From Prevotella sp. (lineage in GTDB: Bacteria > Bacteroidota > Bacteroidia > Bacteroidales > Bacteroidaceae): DNA of 57,537 nucleotides. Every line of letters begins with the position of its first letter. Position 1 is the stretch's first letter. Shown piece by piece: positions 24,975-33,660 of the stretch. The position numbers were made by a program, and so were the translations under genes. The notes beneath the pieces were generated by a model that did no database searches, had not been told where the DNA came from, and worked only from the letters and a program-made list of their open reading frames with translations. The stretch spans positions 1 to 57,537 of the forward strand of contig DLZV01000026.1 of the NCBI GenBank assembly GCA_003447235.1, read 5' to 3'.

Positions 24975-26441
24975 TTAAGCCTGCGTGTCATCCCCTGAGC
25001 TGGTCAACGCATGGTCGTCGAGGTCTTTGATACTCTTTTTGGGTGTTACGCCGAGCGACTTGAGTCCTTCGATGCGGCGCATTACGTTGCCCTTGCCATC
25101 ATAGAGTTGCAGTCTTGCTTTCTCAAACGCCCCCGACAGGCGCGCTATCAGGTCGCCGAGCGAGGAGAAGGTGTCTCCAAATCCCGCCACCTTGTCGTAC
25201 AGGTCGGCTGCAGCCTTGACGATCTTCTCCACATTCTTGTTTTGTCGGTCGTACTGCCAGAGGTTGTACGCCAGTTGCAAGGCCATCAGAAGATTGCTGG
25301 GAGAGATGATGATGATGTGTTTTTGATAGGCGTATCGACCCAGGTCCGGCTGCTGTCGCATGGCGGCGATGTAGCCCGACTCGTTGGGAATGAACATCAG
25401 GACAAAACCGATAGCGTCATCCACCAACTTGCTGTAGTCCTTCTCTGCCAGTTCATCGACGTGGCGTCGTACGCTTTGCACATGCTCGCGCAGCAATCGG
25501 TCGCGCTGTGCGTCGTCCTCGGTAGCCACGGCATTGGCATAGGCCGTCAAAGAGACCTTGGAGTCGATCACCACGCTCCGACCTTCTGGGAAGCGAACGA
25601 TGATGTCGGGGCGGAAACTTCTGCCCTCGCTGTCTTTGGTCTGCTCTTGTACAAAGTACTCCTCGTCCTTGCGCAGTCCGCTATTCTCCAAAAGGGTAGC
25701 CAAGACCATCTCTCCCCAGTCGCCCTGCTGCTTGCTGTCGCCTTTGAGCGCACGGGTGAGGTTGGCAGCGTCTGAACCGATGCGAGCTGTCTGCTCCTTC
25801 ATTGAAGCTACTGCCTGCTGCTGTTGCTGCTGGAAGAGGCGCATCGTCGATTCGAATGTGTTCTGCAGATCCTTCTTGTTCAACTCACTTTGCGCCCTGT
25901 TTTCCTCCACCGTCCGCTTGAAGTCGGCAAACTGTTCCTTGATCGGTTTGAGTAGCTCATCCATCTGCTGGCGGTTGTCCTCCTGTAGGGATCGTTGTTT
26001 GGCAGCCAACTGTTCGGCCGCATTCTTCCGCATCTCCTCGCGGAGCGTATCAAGACGCTGCGCCCATTGGCGGTTGTTCTCCTCCCGTAGTTCTGTGGCA
26101 TGTCTGCGCTCCTCCGCTATCTGTGATTCGAGCGACGTGATCTGCTTGGCGTGTGCGCTACGCACTGTTTCCATCTCCCGGTCATGCAGATTGCGCTCGT
26201 TCGCAAGCAGCGCCTCGTCACGATCCGTGAGTTGTCGCATTTGCCGCGAAGCGTCCTCCCGGATCTGTGTTACTTGCTTTGCTGCTGCAGACCGCTCTCC
26301 CTCCATCTGTCGGCGGAGTCCCGCTGTCTCACCTTCCAAGGCTTGCAGCCGGCCTACGAGTTTCGATTTCTGTAGAAGAATACCGATGGTCAACCCAACC
26401 GCCAGGCCGATGACCACGCCTATGAACCATTCAATCATCAT
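24975..26441 (-). CDS. rmuC: DNA recombination protein RmuC
   Basis: A 488-residue membrane-anchored protein. One N-terminal transmembrane segment (about residues 3-22) is followed by a long coiled coil rich in Arg, Glu and Gln (about 25-215), then the RmuC domain with DIIVRFPEGRSVVIDSKVS, carrying the PD-(D/E)XK-like core (Asp and D-x-K). In E. coli rmuC loss affects inversion at short inverted repeats; a nuclease role is inferred. The start MMIEWF at 26441 is preferred because the -7 box (26521-26529) lies between it and any longer version. Confidence 0.92.
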   Translation of the reverse strand: MMIEWFIGVVIGLAVGLTIGILLQKSKLVGRLQALEGETAGLRRQMEGERSAAAKQVTQIREDASRQMRQLTDRDEALLANERNLHDREMETVRSAHAKQITSLESQIAEERRHATELREENNRQWAQRLDTLREEMRKNAAEQLAAKQRSLQEDNRQQMDELLKPIKEQFADFKRTVEENRAQSELNKKDLQNTFESTMRLFQQQQQQAVASMKEQTARIGSDAANLTRALKGDSKQQGDWGEMVLATLLENSGLRKDEEYFVQEQTKDSEGRSFRPDIIVRFPEGRSVVIDSKVSLTAYANAVATEDDAQRDRLLREHVQSVRRHVDELAEKDYSKLVDDAIGFVLMFIPNESGYIAAMRQQPDLGRYAYQKHIIIISPSNLLMALQLAYNLWQYDRQNKNVEKIVKAAADLYDKVAGFGDTFSSLGDLIARLSGAFEKARLQLYDGKGNVMRRIEGLKSLGVTPKKSIKDLDDHALTSSGDDTQA

Positions 26442-26520
26442 TCTTTGTTTGTGCTTAGTTATAAGAAAGTCGTTGGGGACTGTCGTATGAACTTGATAGG
26501 TCGCCCCTCCTTTCCGCAAT

Positions 26521-26529
26521 GCAAAAGTA
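26521..26529 (-). promoter_or_regulatory. rmuC -7 box TACTTTTGC
   Basis: A minus-strand TAnnTTTG match, about 80 bases upstream of rmuC. Confidence 0.62.
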
Positions 26530-26590
26530 TGAAAAAAGCACGAGAATCCTCCTTCTATTCGCCTAAATCTTTGTTTTCGCTTCCTCCGAT

Positions 26591-26622
26591 TTGGCCAACT
26601 CAATTCTTTTTAGTAGTTTTGC
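26591..26622 (+). promoter_or_regulatory. Promoter of the HAD gene, TTTG and TAGTTTTGC
   Basis: A TTTGG near 26590-26594 and the -7 box at 26614-26622 are separated by about 20 bases, close to consensus. The leader to the ATG at 26712 is ~85 bases. Confidence 0.62.
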
Positions 26623-26711
26623 AGAAAGGAAGTTGAGTGATGTCGAGAAGCCATGCTCTTGAATCCAACTTATCAACCATTTCATACCCATCGCATATAA
26701 TAACGATTAAG

Positions 26712-27332
26712 ATGATAAAAAACATTGTTTTCGACTTCGGCGGCGTCCTCGTGCAGCATGATTTTATCGCCTATTTCTCGGATTATTTTCATAGCGAGGA
26801 GAAGGCTCGTCAGTTTTTTGCCCAAGCGCTGCCGCATAGTTTTAGCGACGAGGTAGATCGCGCCCTTCATCCTTTCCATTACTATATAGAGCGTCAGCAA
26901 CGTCAATGGCCCGAGTATGCCGATGCGATAGATCGTTTCGACAAGCATTTCGCTGATATGTTTACGGGAGAGACGGAGGGGATGTATGAATGGATGTGCC
27001 AGCTCAAAGCTGAGGGCTACCGTTTGTTGGGTCTGAGCAACTGGTCTGCGAAAGTACATGAGGTTATCGCCCGCTTCCCTCGGGTATTCTCTCCCCTGGA
27101 GGATAGCCTTATCTCTTACACCTGTCACTATTTGAAGCCCGAAAGAGAAATCTACGAGTTGTTTCTTTCGAAGTTTAGTGTGCGTCCCGAGGAGTGTGTC
27201 TTCATAGATGACCGCCCCGACAATATTGAGGGCGCGCGAAAGGTGGGAATGCGTGGAGTCGTTTTCCATGATATGGATCAACTCAAACTTGCCATCCAAC
27301 AGCTTATTGAGGAGCAGGGTGGAAGGTTGTAA
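26712..27332 (+). CDS. HAD-superfamily phosphatase (YihX-like)
   Basis: A 206-residue HAD hydrolase. Motif I is FDFGGVLVQHD, in which the second Asp of the usual DxD is replaced by Gly, as in the YihX/epoxide-hydrolase N-domain subgroup. Motif II is LLGLSNWS, the Lys motif is HYLKPEREIYEL, and motif IV is VFIDDRPDNIEGAR. The substrate is unknown; YihX relatives act on sugar phosphates. The ATG at 26712 gives the normal N-terminus MIKNIVFDFGG; in-frame upstream codons have no family similarity. Confidence 0.88.
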   Translation: MIKNIVFDFGGVLVQHDFIAYFSDYFHSEEKARQFFAQALPHSFSDEVDRALHPFHYYIERQQRQWPEYADAIDRFDKHFADMFTGETEGMYEWMCQLKAEGYRLLGLSNWSAKVHEVIARFPRVFSPLEDSLISYTCHYLKPEREIYELFLSKFSVRPEECVFIDDRPDNIEGARKVGMRGVVFHDMDQLKLAIQQLIEEQGGRL

Positions 27333-27431
27333 AAAACATCAAGATGATTAATGTTGTATAGTGGATAATCTAAAAAGATATCTATATGCTAGAAGTCAGC
27401 AATAGTCTTCACTGACAGAATAGCAAATACA

Positions 27432-27518
27432 ATGTTATTGAAATCAGCAGGCTTGCAATATGAACAAGATATAGAAACCGCTCTGTCGGACTTAATTGAT
27501 ATGGCTGTTCCTTATTAA
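27432..27518 (+). other. Possible 28-codon relic or short ORF upstream of fic
   Basis: The spacer between the HAD gene and fic contains a short ATG-initiated frame (MLLKSAGLQYEQDIETALSD and onward, ending DMAVPY). It has plausible amphipathic composition and ends 15 bases before the fic ATG. It could be a gene fragment, a small antitoxin-like leader ORF, or chance. There is no clear Shine-Dalgarno sequence. Confidence 0.25.
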
Positions 27519-27533
27519 TAGTTTTATATCATT

Positions 27534-28712
27534 ATGAATAAGCATAAACAACAATATCTTGATTTCGAAGCCTACGAGCGTGTGGCAGAGCCACATAAGC
27601 GCGAGAGGGCTTCGGTATGGCGTACGGCTATCGGTCTGCAGGATGTGGATGGTCTGCAGGTTTCCGACTATCTGAAGGAGACGGCCGTCAGGCATATTGA
27701 AGGTGACATTACCATTGATGATGTGCGTGAACAGTTGAAGTCGTACTATGTCAACAAAACAACACATGACGAAGACGATGCAGAAAAGGAAGAGGCCGAT
27801 CGAGTAGCTGCCAATATTGCCAAGTTGCTGAACGAGCAGTCTTTCTCGTTCACCGCGTTGGAGTTTTTGAATATTCATAGGCACTTGTTCGAGGGTGTAT
27901 TCAAACATGCAGGTAAACTGCGGTCCTATGACATCAGCAAAAAGGAATGGGTGTTACGTGGCGATAGCGTTGTGTATGGACGTGCTGCCGACATTATGAT
28001 GGCGTTACGATATGACATTCAACAAGAAAAGGACTTTAATTACAATGGATTGAACACGGATGAAATTATTGACCACATTGTAGATTTTGTAACGTTGCTA
28101 TGGCAAAACCATCCGTTCCGTGAGGGCAACACACGAACCACTGCGGTGTTTGTCATTAAATATTTGCGTTCAATTGGATTCAAGGTCGATAACGATTTAT
28201 TTGCCGACAACTCGTGGTATTTCCGTAATGCCCTTGTTCGTGCGAACTATCGTAATCCGTCAAAGGGTATAGAACCCAATAAGTCTTTCCTTATTAAGTT
28301 TTTCCGTAATTTGTTGATGGGTGAAGATCATGAGCTGAAGAACCGCTATATGCTTGTAGGTTATAACGATGTAGATGCGACCAGTGCAAGTACCCATACA
28401 AGTACCCATACAAGTACCTATGAAAACACCCATACAAGTTCTGATAGTTCGGTATCAATCTTATCAGAAAACATAAAACGGTTGCTTGTTACAATTGGCA
28501 CAGGTGAAAAGAGCGTAAAGGAAATGATGGAAGCTGTTGGCTTGAAGAACCGCCCCAATTTCCTCGAATATTCTCTTTCGCCAGCCATTACAGAAGGATT
28601 GGTAAAAATGAAATACCCAAATTCGCCACGTCATCCTCGCCAGAAATATCTACTAACGGTGAAAGGACTGATGGTGTATGATGATTGCCTTAAATCTAAA
28701 CGAAAAATCTAA
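27534..28712 (+). CDS. Fic family protein with C-terminal winged helix
   Basis: A 392-residue Fic protein, predicted to transfer AMP or another nucleotide monophosphate onto target hydroxyls. The catalytic motif HPFREGNTR is complete (His193 to Arg201). An N-terminal helix has VRHIEG (Glu56), the position of the inhibitory Glu in class II Fic proteins, so self-inhibition is likely. After the Fic core comes a Thr/Ser/His linker (residues 285-304) made by 12-bp repeats, then a winged-helix-like C-terminus (KSVKEMMEAVGLKNRPNF). The gene and its surroundings are much more AT-rich than neighbours, suggesting transfer. Confidence 0.9.
   Translation: MNKHKQQYLDFEAYERVAEPHKRERASVWRTAIGLQDVDGLQVSDYLKETAVRHIEGDITIDDVREQLKSYYVNKTTHDEDDAEKEEADRVAANIAKLLNEQSFSFTALEFLNIHRHLFEGVFKHAGKLRSYDISKKEWVLRGDSVVYGRAADIMMALRYDIQQEKDFNYNGLNTDEIIDHIVDFVTLLWQNHPFREGNTRTTAVFVIKYLRSIGFKVDNDLFADNSWYFRNALVRANYRNPSKGIEPNKSFLIKFFRNLLMGEDHELKNRYMLVGYNDVDATSASTHTSTHTSTYENTHTSSDSSVSILSENIKRLLVTIGTGEKSVKEMMEAVGLKNRPNFLEYSLSPAITEGLVKMKYPNSPRHPRQKYLLTVKGLMVYDDCLKSKRKI
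28386..28445 (+). repeat. 12-bp tandem repeat inside fic
   Basis: Five 12-bp units (consensus ACAAGTACCCAT) starting at 28386, 28398, 28410, 28422 and 28434 encode the repeated Thr-Ser-Thr-His linker. The unit is a multiple of three, so changes in copy number would preserve the reading frame. Confidence 0.8.
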
Positions 28713-28835
28713 ACAATTCATTCGCTTTTCAAAGGCGGTTTCTCATCAAGACCTGCTTCAAACGCCACATAGACCCGTTGTAGCGGGAAAAGAGTCTAAA
28801 ATAGGCCAAAAGTATAGAAAAAGGGGTGAAAAAAT

Positions 28836-28923
28836 GAACTTAACTTCGGAGGCCGATGAATATGACTTCGTGGGCCGATGAAGTTAACTTCGTTGGCCTT
28901 TGAAGTTAACTTCATTGGCGGAG
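28836..28923. repeat. Four 22-bp tandem repeats with GAAGTTAACTTC palindromes
   Basis: Units start at 28836, 28858, 28880 and 28902. The consensus is near GAAGTTAACTTCGTTGGCC plus three variable bases; a partial fifth (CAAGTTAATA) follows. Two units contain the perfect 12-bp palindrome GAAGTTAACTTC. The array lies in the 295-bp spacer after fic, which otherwise holds only the terminator at 28953-28996. Confidence 0.8.
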
Positions 28924-28952
28924 CAAGTTAATACCCCTCTTAAGGGTATGAT

Positions 28953-28996
28953 AACAACAAAGGTTTTTCTCACGAAAGAGAAAAACCTTTGTTGTT
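28953..28996. terminator. Bidirectional terminator with perfect 19-bp stem
   Basis: The arm at 28953-28971 (AACAACAAAGGTTTTTCTC) is exactly complementary to 28978-28996, with a six-base loop, between convergent fic and folK. Confidence 0.85.
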
Positions 28997-29007
28997 GATA
29001 GCAGGGC

Positions 29008-29430
29008 TTACCCCTGTTTTTCGGGTCTGATTTCTTGTAAAGGAATCATGACAAAATCGCGTTCCTCCATGTGGGGGTGCGGAATGACCAAATCGGGTTC
29101 GTTTACCTGTATGTCATCATAGAGGAGAATGTCGATGTCTATCGGGCGGTCAGCATATTGACCATTGGACGACTTCCGTGTCCTGCCCAGTTCACGCTCT
29201 ATCTGTTTCGTAGCTTCCAGCACCTCGCGTGGGGTCATCCTGGTGTTGATGCTGACGCAGGCATTGAGAAACTGATGCTCGCTCTCGAAGCCCCATGGTG
29301 CCGTCTCTATAAAGGAAGATATGCGTTCCACCGAGCCGACACGCTCCCCCAGTAGGGCGATGGCAGACTGGAGCAGTTGCCTACGGTTGCCAAGATTGGA
29401 ACCCAAGGAGAGATACAGACGATGTAGCAA
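29008..29430 (-). CDS. folK: 2-amino-4-hydroxy-6-hydroxymethyldihydropteridine pyrophosphokinase
   Basis: A 140-residue folate-pathway enzyme transferring pyrophosphate from ATP to 6-hydroxymethyl-7,8-dihydropterin. It has YLSLGSNLGNRRQLL at the N-terminus and the HPPK signature DRPIDIDILLYDD, followed by IPHPHMEERDFVMIPL. Slightly short, as in other Bacteroidetes. Last gene of the six-gene minus-strand run beginning with ftsX; the gap to queA is six bases. Confidence 0.95.
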   Translation of the reverse strand: MLHRLYLSLGSNLGNRRQLLQSAIALLGERVGSVERISSFIETAPWGFESEHQFLNACVSINTRMTPREVLEATKQIERELGRTRKSSNGQYADRPIDIDILLYDDIQVNEPDLVIPHPHMEERDFVMIPLQEIRPEKQG

Positions 29431-29436
29431 GGCTGA

Positions 29437-30621
29437 TTAGTCGTTGAGGATGAGCAGACTGTCTCCGTAGCATCCAAATTTGTAACCGTTGGCGACAGCC
29501 AGTTCGTATGCCTTCATCACCATGTCGTAGCCTCCAAATGCACACTGAGTCATCAGCAGCGTGGAATAGGGATGGTAGAAGTTGGCTACCATCGAGTCGG
29601 ACAAGCCGAAGTTGTAGGGAGGGAAGATAAACTTGTTGGTCCATCCCTCAAACTCCTTCAGTAGGCCGTCTGTGCCCACAGCCGTCTCTGTGGCTTTGAC
29701 CACACTTGCTCCAATGCTACACACGTGATGGCCCTTGCGCTTCGTGTCGTTGACGATCTCGCAGGCTTCAGACGTGATGAACATCTGCTCCGAGTCCATC
29801 TTGTGCTTCGTCAGGTCCTCCACCTCAATCTTGTGGAAATTGCCCAAACCGCAATGAAGGGTGACATAGGCAGGATTGATGCCTCGTATCTCCATCATCT
29901 TGAGCATCTCGCGCGAGAAGTGGATGCCCGTGCTGGGAGCCGTGACAGCACCCTCGTGTTTGGCGAACGGAGTCTGGAAGTACTCCATGTCCTCTTCGGT
30001 GGCATGGGCAAAGTCCTGTCCTTCCTCCTTCGGACGGTTGTCGATGATATATCGGGGCAGTGGTGCCTCGCCCAGGGCGAAGAGCTCTTTCTTGAACTCA
30101 TCGTGCGGGCAGTCGTAGAGGAAACGCAGGGTGCGCCCTCTTGAGGTGGTGTTGTCGATCACTTCAGCCACCATGGTGCCCGACTCCTCGAAGAAGAGTT
30201 TGTTGCCAATGCGAATCTTGCGTGCCGGTTCGACGAGTACGTCCCACAGGCGCATCTCGGGATTGAGTTCGCGGAGCAGGAACACCTCGATCTTGGCATC
30301 CGTCTTCTCCTTCGTGCCGTAGAGACGGGCGGGGAACACTTTGGTATCGTTGAAGACGAAGGTGTCTCCCTCTCCAAAATAGTTCACAAGATCCTTGAAG
30401 AGGATGTAGTCGCCCTCTATCGGGTTGCCCTCCTCGTCCTTATGATACAGGTCTATCGTCTCCGATTGCTTGTGGAGCACCATCAGCCGCGCCTCGTCGG
30501 GCCTTACCACGTCAAACTCGGCAGTTGTTCCGTTGGGTCGAGTGATGGTATGGGTGGAGGAATGGGGATAGAGTGCCACCAAGTCCTGTGGCAAATCGAA
30601 TTTAAACTGCGATAGTTTCAT
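29437..30621 (-). CDS. queA: tRNA preQ1(34) S-adenosylmethionine ribosyltransferase-isomerase
   Basis: A 394-residue enzyme that transfers and isomerises the ribose of AdoMet onto preQ1 at tRNA position 34, giving epoxyqueuosine. It has FVFNDTKVFPARLYG, KIEVFLLREL, the TAPSTGIHFSREML block, LHCGLGNFHKIEV and the terminal CYGDSLLIL. It is about 40 residues longer than typical QueA because of extra sequence near residues 20-75. QueH, which acts on the next step, is also in this window (49501). Confidence 0.93.
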   Translation of the reverse strand: MKLSQFKFDLPQDLVALYPHSSTHTITRPNGTTAEFDVVRPDEARLMVLHKQSETIDLYHKDEEGNPIEGDYILFKDLVNYFGEGDTFVFNDTKVFPARLYGTKEKTDAKIEVFLLRELNPEMRLWDVLVEPARKIRIGNKLFFEESGTMVAEVIDNTTSRGRTLRFLYDCPHDEFKKELFALGEAPLPRYIIDNRPKEEGQDFAHATEEDMEYFQTPFAKHEGAVTAPSTGIHFSREMLKMMEIRGINPAYVTLHCGLGNFHKIEVEDLTKHKMDSEQMFITSEACEIVNDTKRKGHHVCSIGASVVKATETAVGTDGLLKEFEGWTNKFIFPPYNFGLSDSMVANFYHPYSTLLMTQCAFGGYDMVMKAYELAVANGYKFGCYGDSLLILND

Positions 30622-30624
30622 ATC

Positions 30625-31338
30625 TTACTTGTTTTCTTTTTCTATTGTTTGCTGTGCCAGCCACTCTTCAAAATGGTCGTAGGAAAGACAGTTCTCCACC
30701 CGCACGTCGCCCACTTGTGTGCGACGGAGGGAGGTGAGGTAAGCTCCCGAGGAGAGTGCGCGGCCCAAATCCCGGGCCAAGGCACGGATATAGGTGCCCT
30801 TGCCGCAGACTACGCGCAGGACGAGCTGCATCTTTTCGGCATCAAACGACACCACTTCTATCTCGTCGATGCGGACGTGCTTGGGTTTGAGCTCTATGTG
30901 CTCGCCATTACGGCGCACGTCGTAGGCGCGGACGCCGTTGACCTTTACTGCACTGTAGGTAGGCGGTATCTGTTCTATCTCGCCAATAAACTGCTGCAGC
31001 GTCTCAAGAATCAGCTCTCGCGTGATATGCTCCGTGGGGAAGGTGGCGCTGACCGGGTGCTCCATGTCGTAGCTCACGGTCGTCGCCCCCAGCTGTATCG
31101 TGGCGACATACTCCTTCGTGTGTTGCTGCAGCGTCTCGATCTGCTTCGTCTTTTTTCCCGTCGCAAGCACCAAGACGCCAGTGGCGAGCGGATCGAGTGT
31201 GCCAGCGTGTCCCATCTTCACCTTGCCACCCAAGGCGTGGGAGCAGAGGTAGCGGATGTGGGCGAGGGCCTTGAAACTCGTCACGCCATAGGGCTTGTCA
31301 ATGGGGATGAGTATCCCTTCTTTGAAATTGATTGTCAT
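30625..31338 (-). CDS. truB: tRNA pseudouridine(55) synthase
   Basis: A 237-residue enzyme that makes pseudouridine 55 in the T loop of tRNAs. It has the catalytic motif GHAGTLDPLATGVL with the nucleophile Asp, IDKPYGVTSF at the N-terminus and the VRVVCGKGTYIRALARDLG-type RNA-binding block. It lacks the longer C-terminal PUA extension of E. coli TruB, as is usual for this phylum. Tightly packed (three to six bases) between uppP and queA. Confidence 0.95.
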   Translation of the reverse strand: MTINFKEGILIPIDKPYGVTSFKALAHIRYLCSHALGGKVKMGHAGTLDPLATGVLVLATGKKTKQIETLQQHTKEYVATIQLGATTVSYDMEHPVSATFPTEHITRELILETLQQFIGEIEQIPPTYSAVKVNGVRAYDVRRNGEHIELKPKHVRIDEIEVVSFDAEKMQLVLRVVCGKGTYIRALARDLGRALSSGAYLTSLRRTQVGDVRVENCLSYDHFEEWLAQQTIEKENK

Positions 31339-31344
31339 CCCGGC

Positions 31345-32193
31345 TTAGTCAACCATTTGGAGTGAGTGGCCCGTGAGGAGCAGTCCCAGGATGAGCAGTC
31401 CGACGATGATGCGGTACCAGCCAAAGAGTTTGAAGCCATATTTAGCAATGAAACTGACAAACCATTTCATGGCAAGGATGGCTACCACAAACGAGACCAA
31501 ACTGCCGATGAGCAGCGTGGAGATATTGCCCGACATGTCGTCGAATTCGCCAGCCAGGATCATCTTCAACACCTCCAGGCACGTGGCAGCCAACATGGTG
31601 GGCACGGCCAGGAAGAAGGAAAACTCTGCCGCGCGCTTACGCGTCAGTCCGTTGGCCATACCACCGACGATGGTCGCCATACTGCGGCTGACACCAGGTA
31701 TCATGGCCAGACACTGGCAGAGGCCGATGCGGAACGCACGCTTCTCGGTGACGGGGTTGGTCTCCTTGCCATGGCAGAACCACTTGTCGCAGAACAACAT
31801 GAAGACACCACCAACAACCAGCATGATAGCAACGATCGTGACGCTGCCGAGCAGATGCTCTATCACGCCATTGAGGAGGCCACCCAGCACGACGGCAGGA
31901 ACGAAGGCAACGAAGATCTTCCAGTAGAAGTCCCACTTGTGGAGAAACTTCTGGAGCGACGTGCTGCCCTCTGGTGCTGGCGTATGGTTGAGTTGGAAGA
32001 AGCGCTTCCTGTAGAGCAAGACCACCGAGAGGATGGCGCCAAACTGGATGATGACCGTGAAGGCCTTGACAAACGGCGTGCTCGGCACTCCCAGCAGGTT
32101 TTGTGCGATGATCATGTGGCCTGTGGAAGAAACGGGAAGAAACTCGGTCAATCCCTCTACGATGGCGATGATGATGGTTTCTATCAGGTCCAT
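31345..32193 (-). CDS. uppP: Undecaprenyl-diphosphatase
   Basis: A 282-residue integral membrane phosphatase (BacA type) that recycles undecaprenyl diphosphate for cell-wall and polysaccharide export. Both family motifs are present: EGLTEFLPVSSTGH near residues 14-27 and the PGVSRSMATIVGG motif further on. About eight transmembrane segments. Its ATG overlaps the stop of the upstream DUF3098 gene in TAATG, so translation is coupled. Confidence 0.96.
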   Translation of the reverse strand: MDLIETIIIAIVEGLTEFLPVSSTGHMIIAQNLLGVPSTPFVKAFTVIIQFGAILSVVLLYRKRFFQLNHTPAPEGSTSLQKFLHKWDFYWKIFVAFVPAVVLGGLLNGVIEHLLGSVTIVAIMLVVGGVFMLFCDKWFCHGKETNPVTEKRAFRIGLCQCLAMIPGVSRSMATIVGGMANGLTRKRAAEFSFFLAVPTMLAATCLEVLKMILAGEFDDMSGNISTLLIGSLVSFVVAILAMKWFVSFIAKYGFKLFGWYRIIVGLLILGLLLTGHSLQMVD

Positions 32194-32474
32194 TATGCCT
32201 CCGTGACGTTGGTTTCAGACGATTGTGTTGCCATCTCGGCTCCTGCCTCTCCGCCCTTCGGACGAACGAGGATGGAGGCGATGATGGTAATATAACCCAC
32301 CAGCGTGACGACAGGCGCCACCTTGATACGCGTCGGGCTGAACACCTCGGGATTGAACATCTCCTTGGTCGATGTGCCGCCGCTCATCAGGATGAAGCCA
32401 ATGACGACGATCGCCACACCTACTACAAGCAGAATGTAGTTGATGCGGCCGAAAGCTAATTTACTTTTATCCAT
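32193..32474 (-). CDS. DUF3098 small membrane protein
   Basis: A 93-residue protein with two transmembrane helices (about residues 12-29 and 53-68) joined by a GGTSTKEMFNPEVFSPTRIK loop, the conserved signature of DUF3098. The family is found almost only in Bacteroidetes, normally between ftsX and uppP as here. Function unknown; its fixed location suggests a role linked to division or lipid-carrier recycling. Confidence 0.9.
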   Translation of the reverse strand: MDKSKLAFGRINYILLVVGVAIVVIGFILMSGGTSTKEMFNPEVFSPTRIKVAPVVTLVGYITIIASILVRPKGGEAGAEMATQSSETNVTEA

Positions 32475-32534
32475 ATTCTATGTTTGTATTATTTCCTTCT
32501 CGTGATAGTGAGGCCGACCCATTTCGGGCGGCGA

Positions 32535-33413
32535 TTAAATCTTGTAGAGGTCTCCCGCCTTCATGCGCAGGAATTTGTTGACCGAGAGCCAGGAGCAGAT
32601 TGTGCTGAGGATGATGCCTACGGCCAGGACTACCAGCGCTGTAAAGGCCATGACCTCGCCATTGATGATCGTCAGCATCTCCGGCTCATAGTTGTAGAGA
32701 GCGAGCATGCCGGCTCCCAGCACGATCAATGCCATGACGGCAGAGAGCAAGCCTAGTCCCACGGCCATGCGCAGGAAAGGCAGTCGGATGAAGCCCCACG
32801 AGGCACCCACGAGTTTCATGGTGTGTATCGCGAAGCGACGCGCATAGATGCTGAGGCGGATGGTGTTGTTGATCAAGGAGAACGAGACGACCGTCAGGAG
32901 TGCTGCGATGATCAGCAGTACGAAACTGATCTTGCGCAACATTTGGTTCACACTATTGACCAGGTCCTGTCGGTAGGTCACGTCAGAGACGCCATTAAAC
33001 TGCTTTAGGTCGGCGGCAATCTTCTTGATAGAGTCATTGTTGGCATAGTTGGCCTTCAGGCGCAACTCGATCTCTGCCGTAAAGGGGTTTTCGCCAGCAA
33101 ACTCGGCTGGATTCGCACCCAGTTCCTTCGTGCCTTCTTTGAGGGCTTGCTCCTTGCTCGTGTATTCCACGTTGGTGATGTAGTTAAAGCGTTGCACCTT
33201 TTTGCACAATGCTGCACACTCAGAGGGTGTGAGGTCGGGTTGCAATACCATGGTGACGGTGAGGTTCTCCTTCACATAGTTGGAGAGGTTGCGTCCTGTG
33301 AATACGGTTAATACGACTATACCTATCAGAACCAGCACCATGGCCGTGCTGATACATAGCGTGATAACCTGCAAACTGCGGTGATTGCGGGCTTGATTGC
33401 GTTTCTTTTTCAT
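32535..33413 (-). CDS. ftsX: Cell division permease-like protein FtsX
   Basis: A 292-residue protein with one N-terminal transmembrane helix (about 18-38), a periplasmic domain, and three C-terminal helices with the FtsX-type MKLVGASWGFIRLPF motif. With the ATPase FtsE it forms a complex that activates peptidoglycan hydrolysis at the septum; ftsE is not adjacent, as is common in Bacteroidetes. First gene of the operon; its -7 box is at 33479-33487. Confidence 0.93.
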   Translation of the reverse strand: MKKKRNQARNHRSLQVITLCISTAMVLVLIGIVVLTVFTGRNLSNYVKENLTVTMVLQPDLTPSECAALCKKVQRFNYITNVEYTSKEQALKEGTKELGANPAEFAGENPFTAEIELRLKANYANNDSIKKIAADLKQFNGVSDVTYRQDLVNSVNQMLRKISFVLLIIAALLTVVSFSLINNTIRLSIYARRFAIHTMKLVGASWGFIRLPFLRMAVGLGLLSAVMALIVLGAGMLALYNYEPEMLTIINGEVMAFTALVVLAVGIILSTICSWLSVNKFLRMKAGDLYKI

Positions 33414-33478
33414 TGCTGAAACTAACTTCTACTTTCTTATTCTAAAAATCGCAATAAGGCCAATAAGCCAATGTTGCT

Positions 33479-33487
33479 GCAAAGGTA
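33479..33487 (-). promoter_or_regulatory. ftsX operon -7 box TACCTTTGC
   Basis: A minus-strand TAnnTTTG match, 66 bases before ftsX, the first gene of the ftsX-DUF3098-uppP-truB-queA-folK run. Confidence 0.65.
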
Positions 33488-33626
33488 ACGTAAAATTGCA
33501 AAATAGGCAAATATATTAAGTTTTATTTGGTTCTTCGTCCTTTTCAACCCCCTTTTTCTGTTTCTTGCTTATGCGATTGCTGACAACAAACTAAGTGAAA
33601 AGATTGGGTGTGTGAAAAGAATGTTG

Positions 33627-33635
33627 TACTTTTGC
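33627..33635 (+). promoter_or_regulatory. -7 box TACTTTTGC
   Basis: A plus-strand TAnnTTTG match, 26 bases before the radical SAM gene. Confidence 0.65.
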
Positions 33636-33660
33636 AAGAAATAAACATACGAACACGATT

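Noticed and set aside
28678..28881. A 67-codon frame overlapping the fic 3' end and the first 22-bp unit
   Set aside because: No ribosome binding site, it runs into a repeat array, and its composition is not protein-like.
28836..28923. CRISPR array
   Set aside because: The 22-bp units are contiguous, without spacers, and no cas genes are present.
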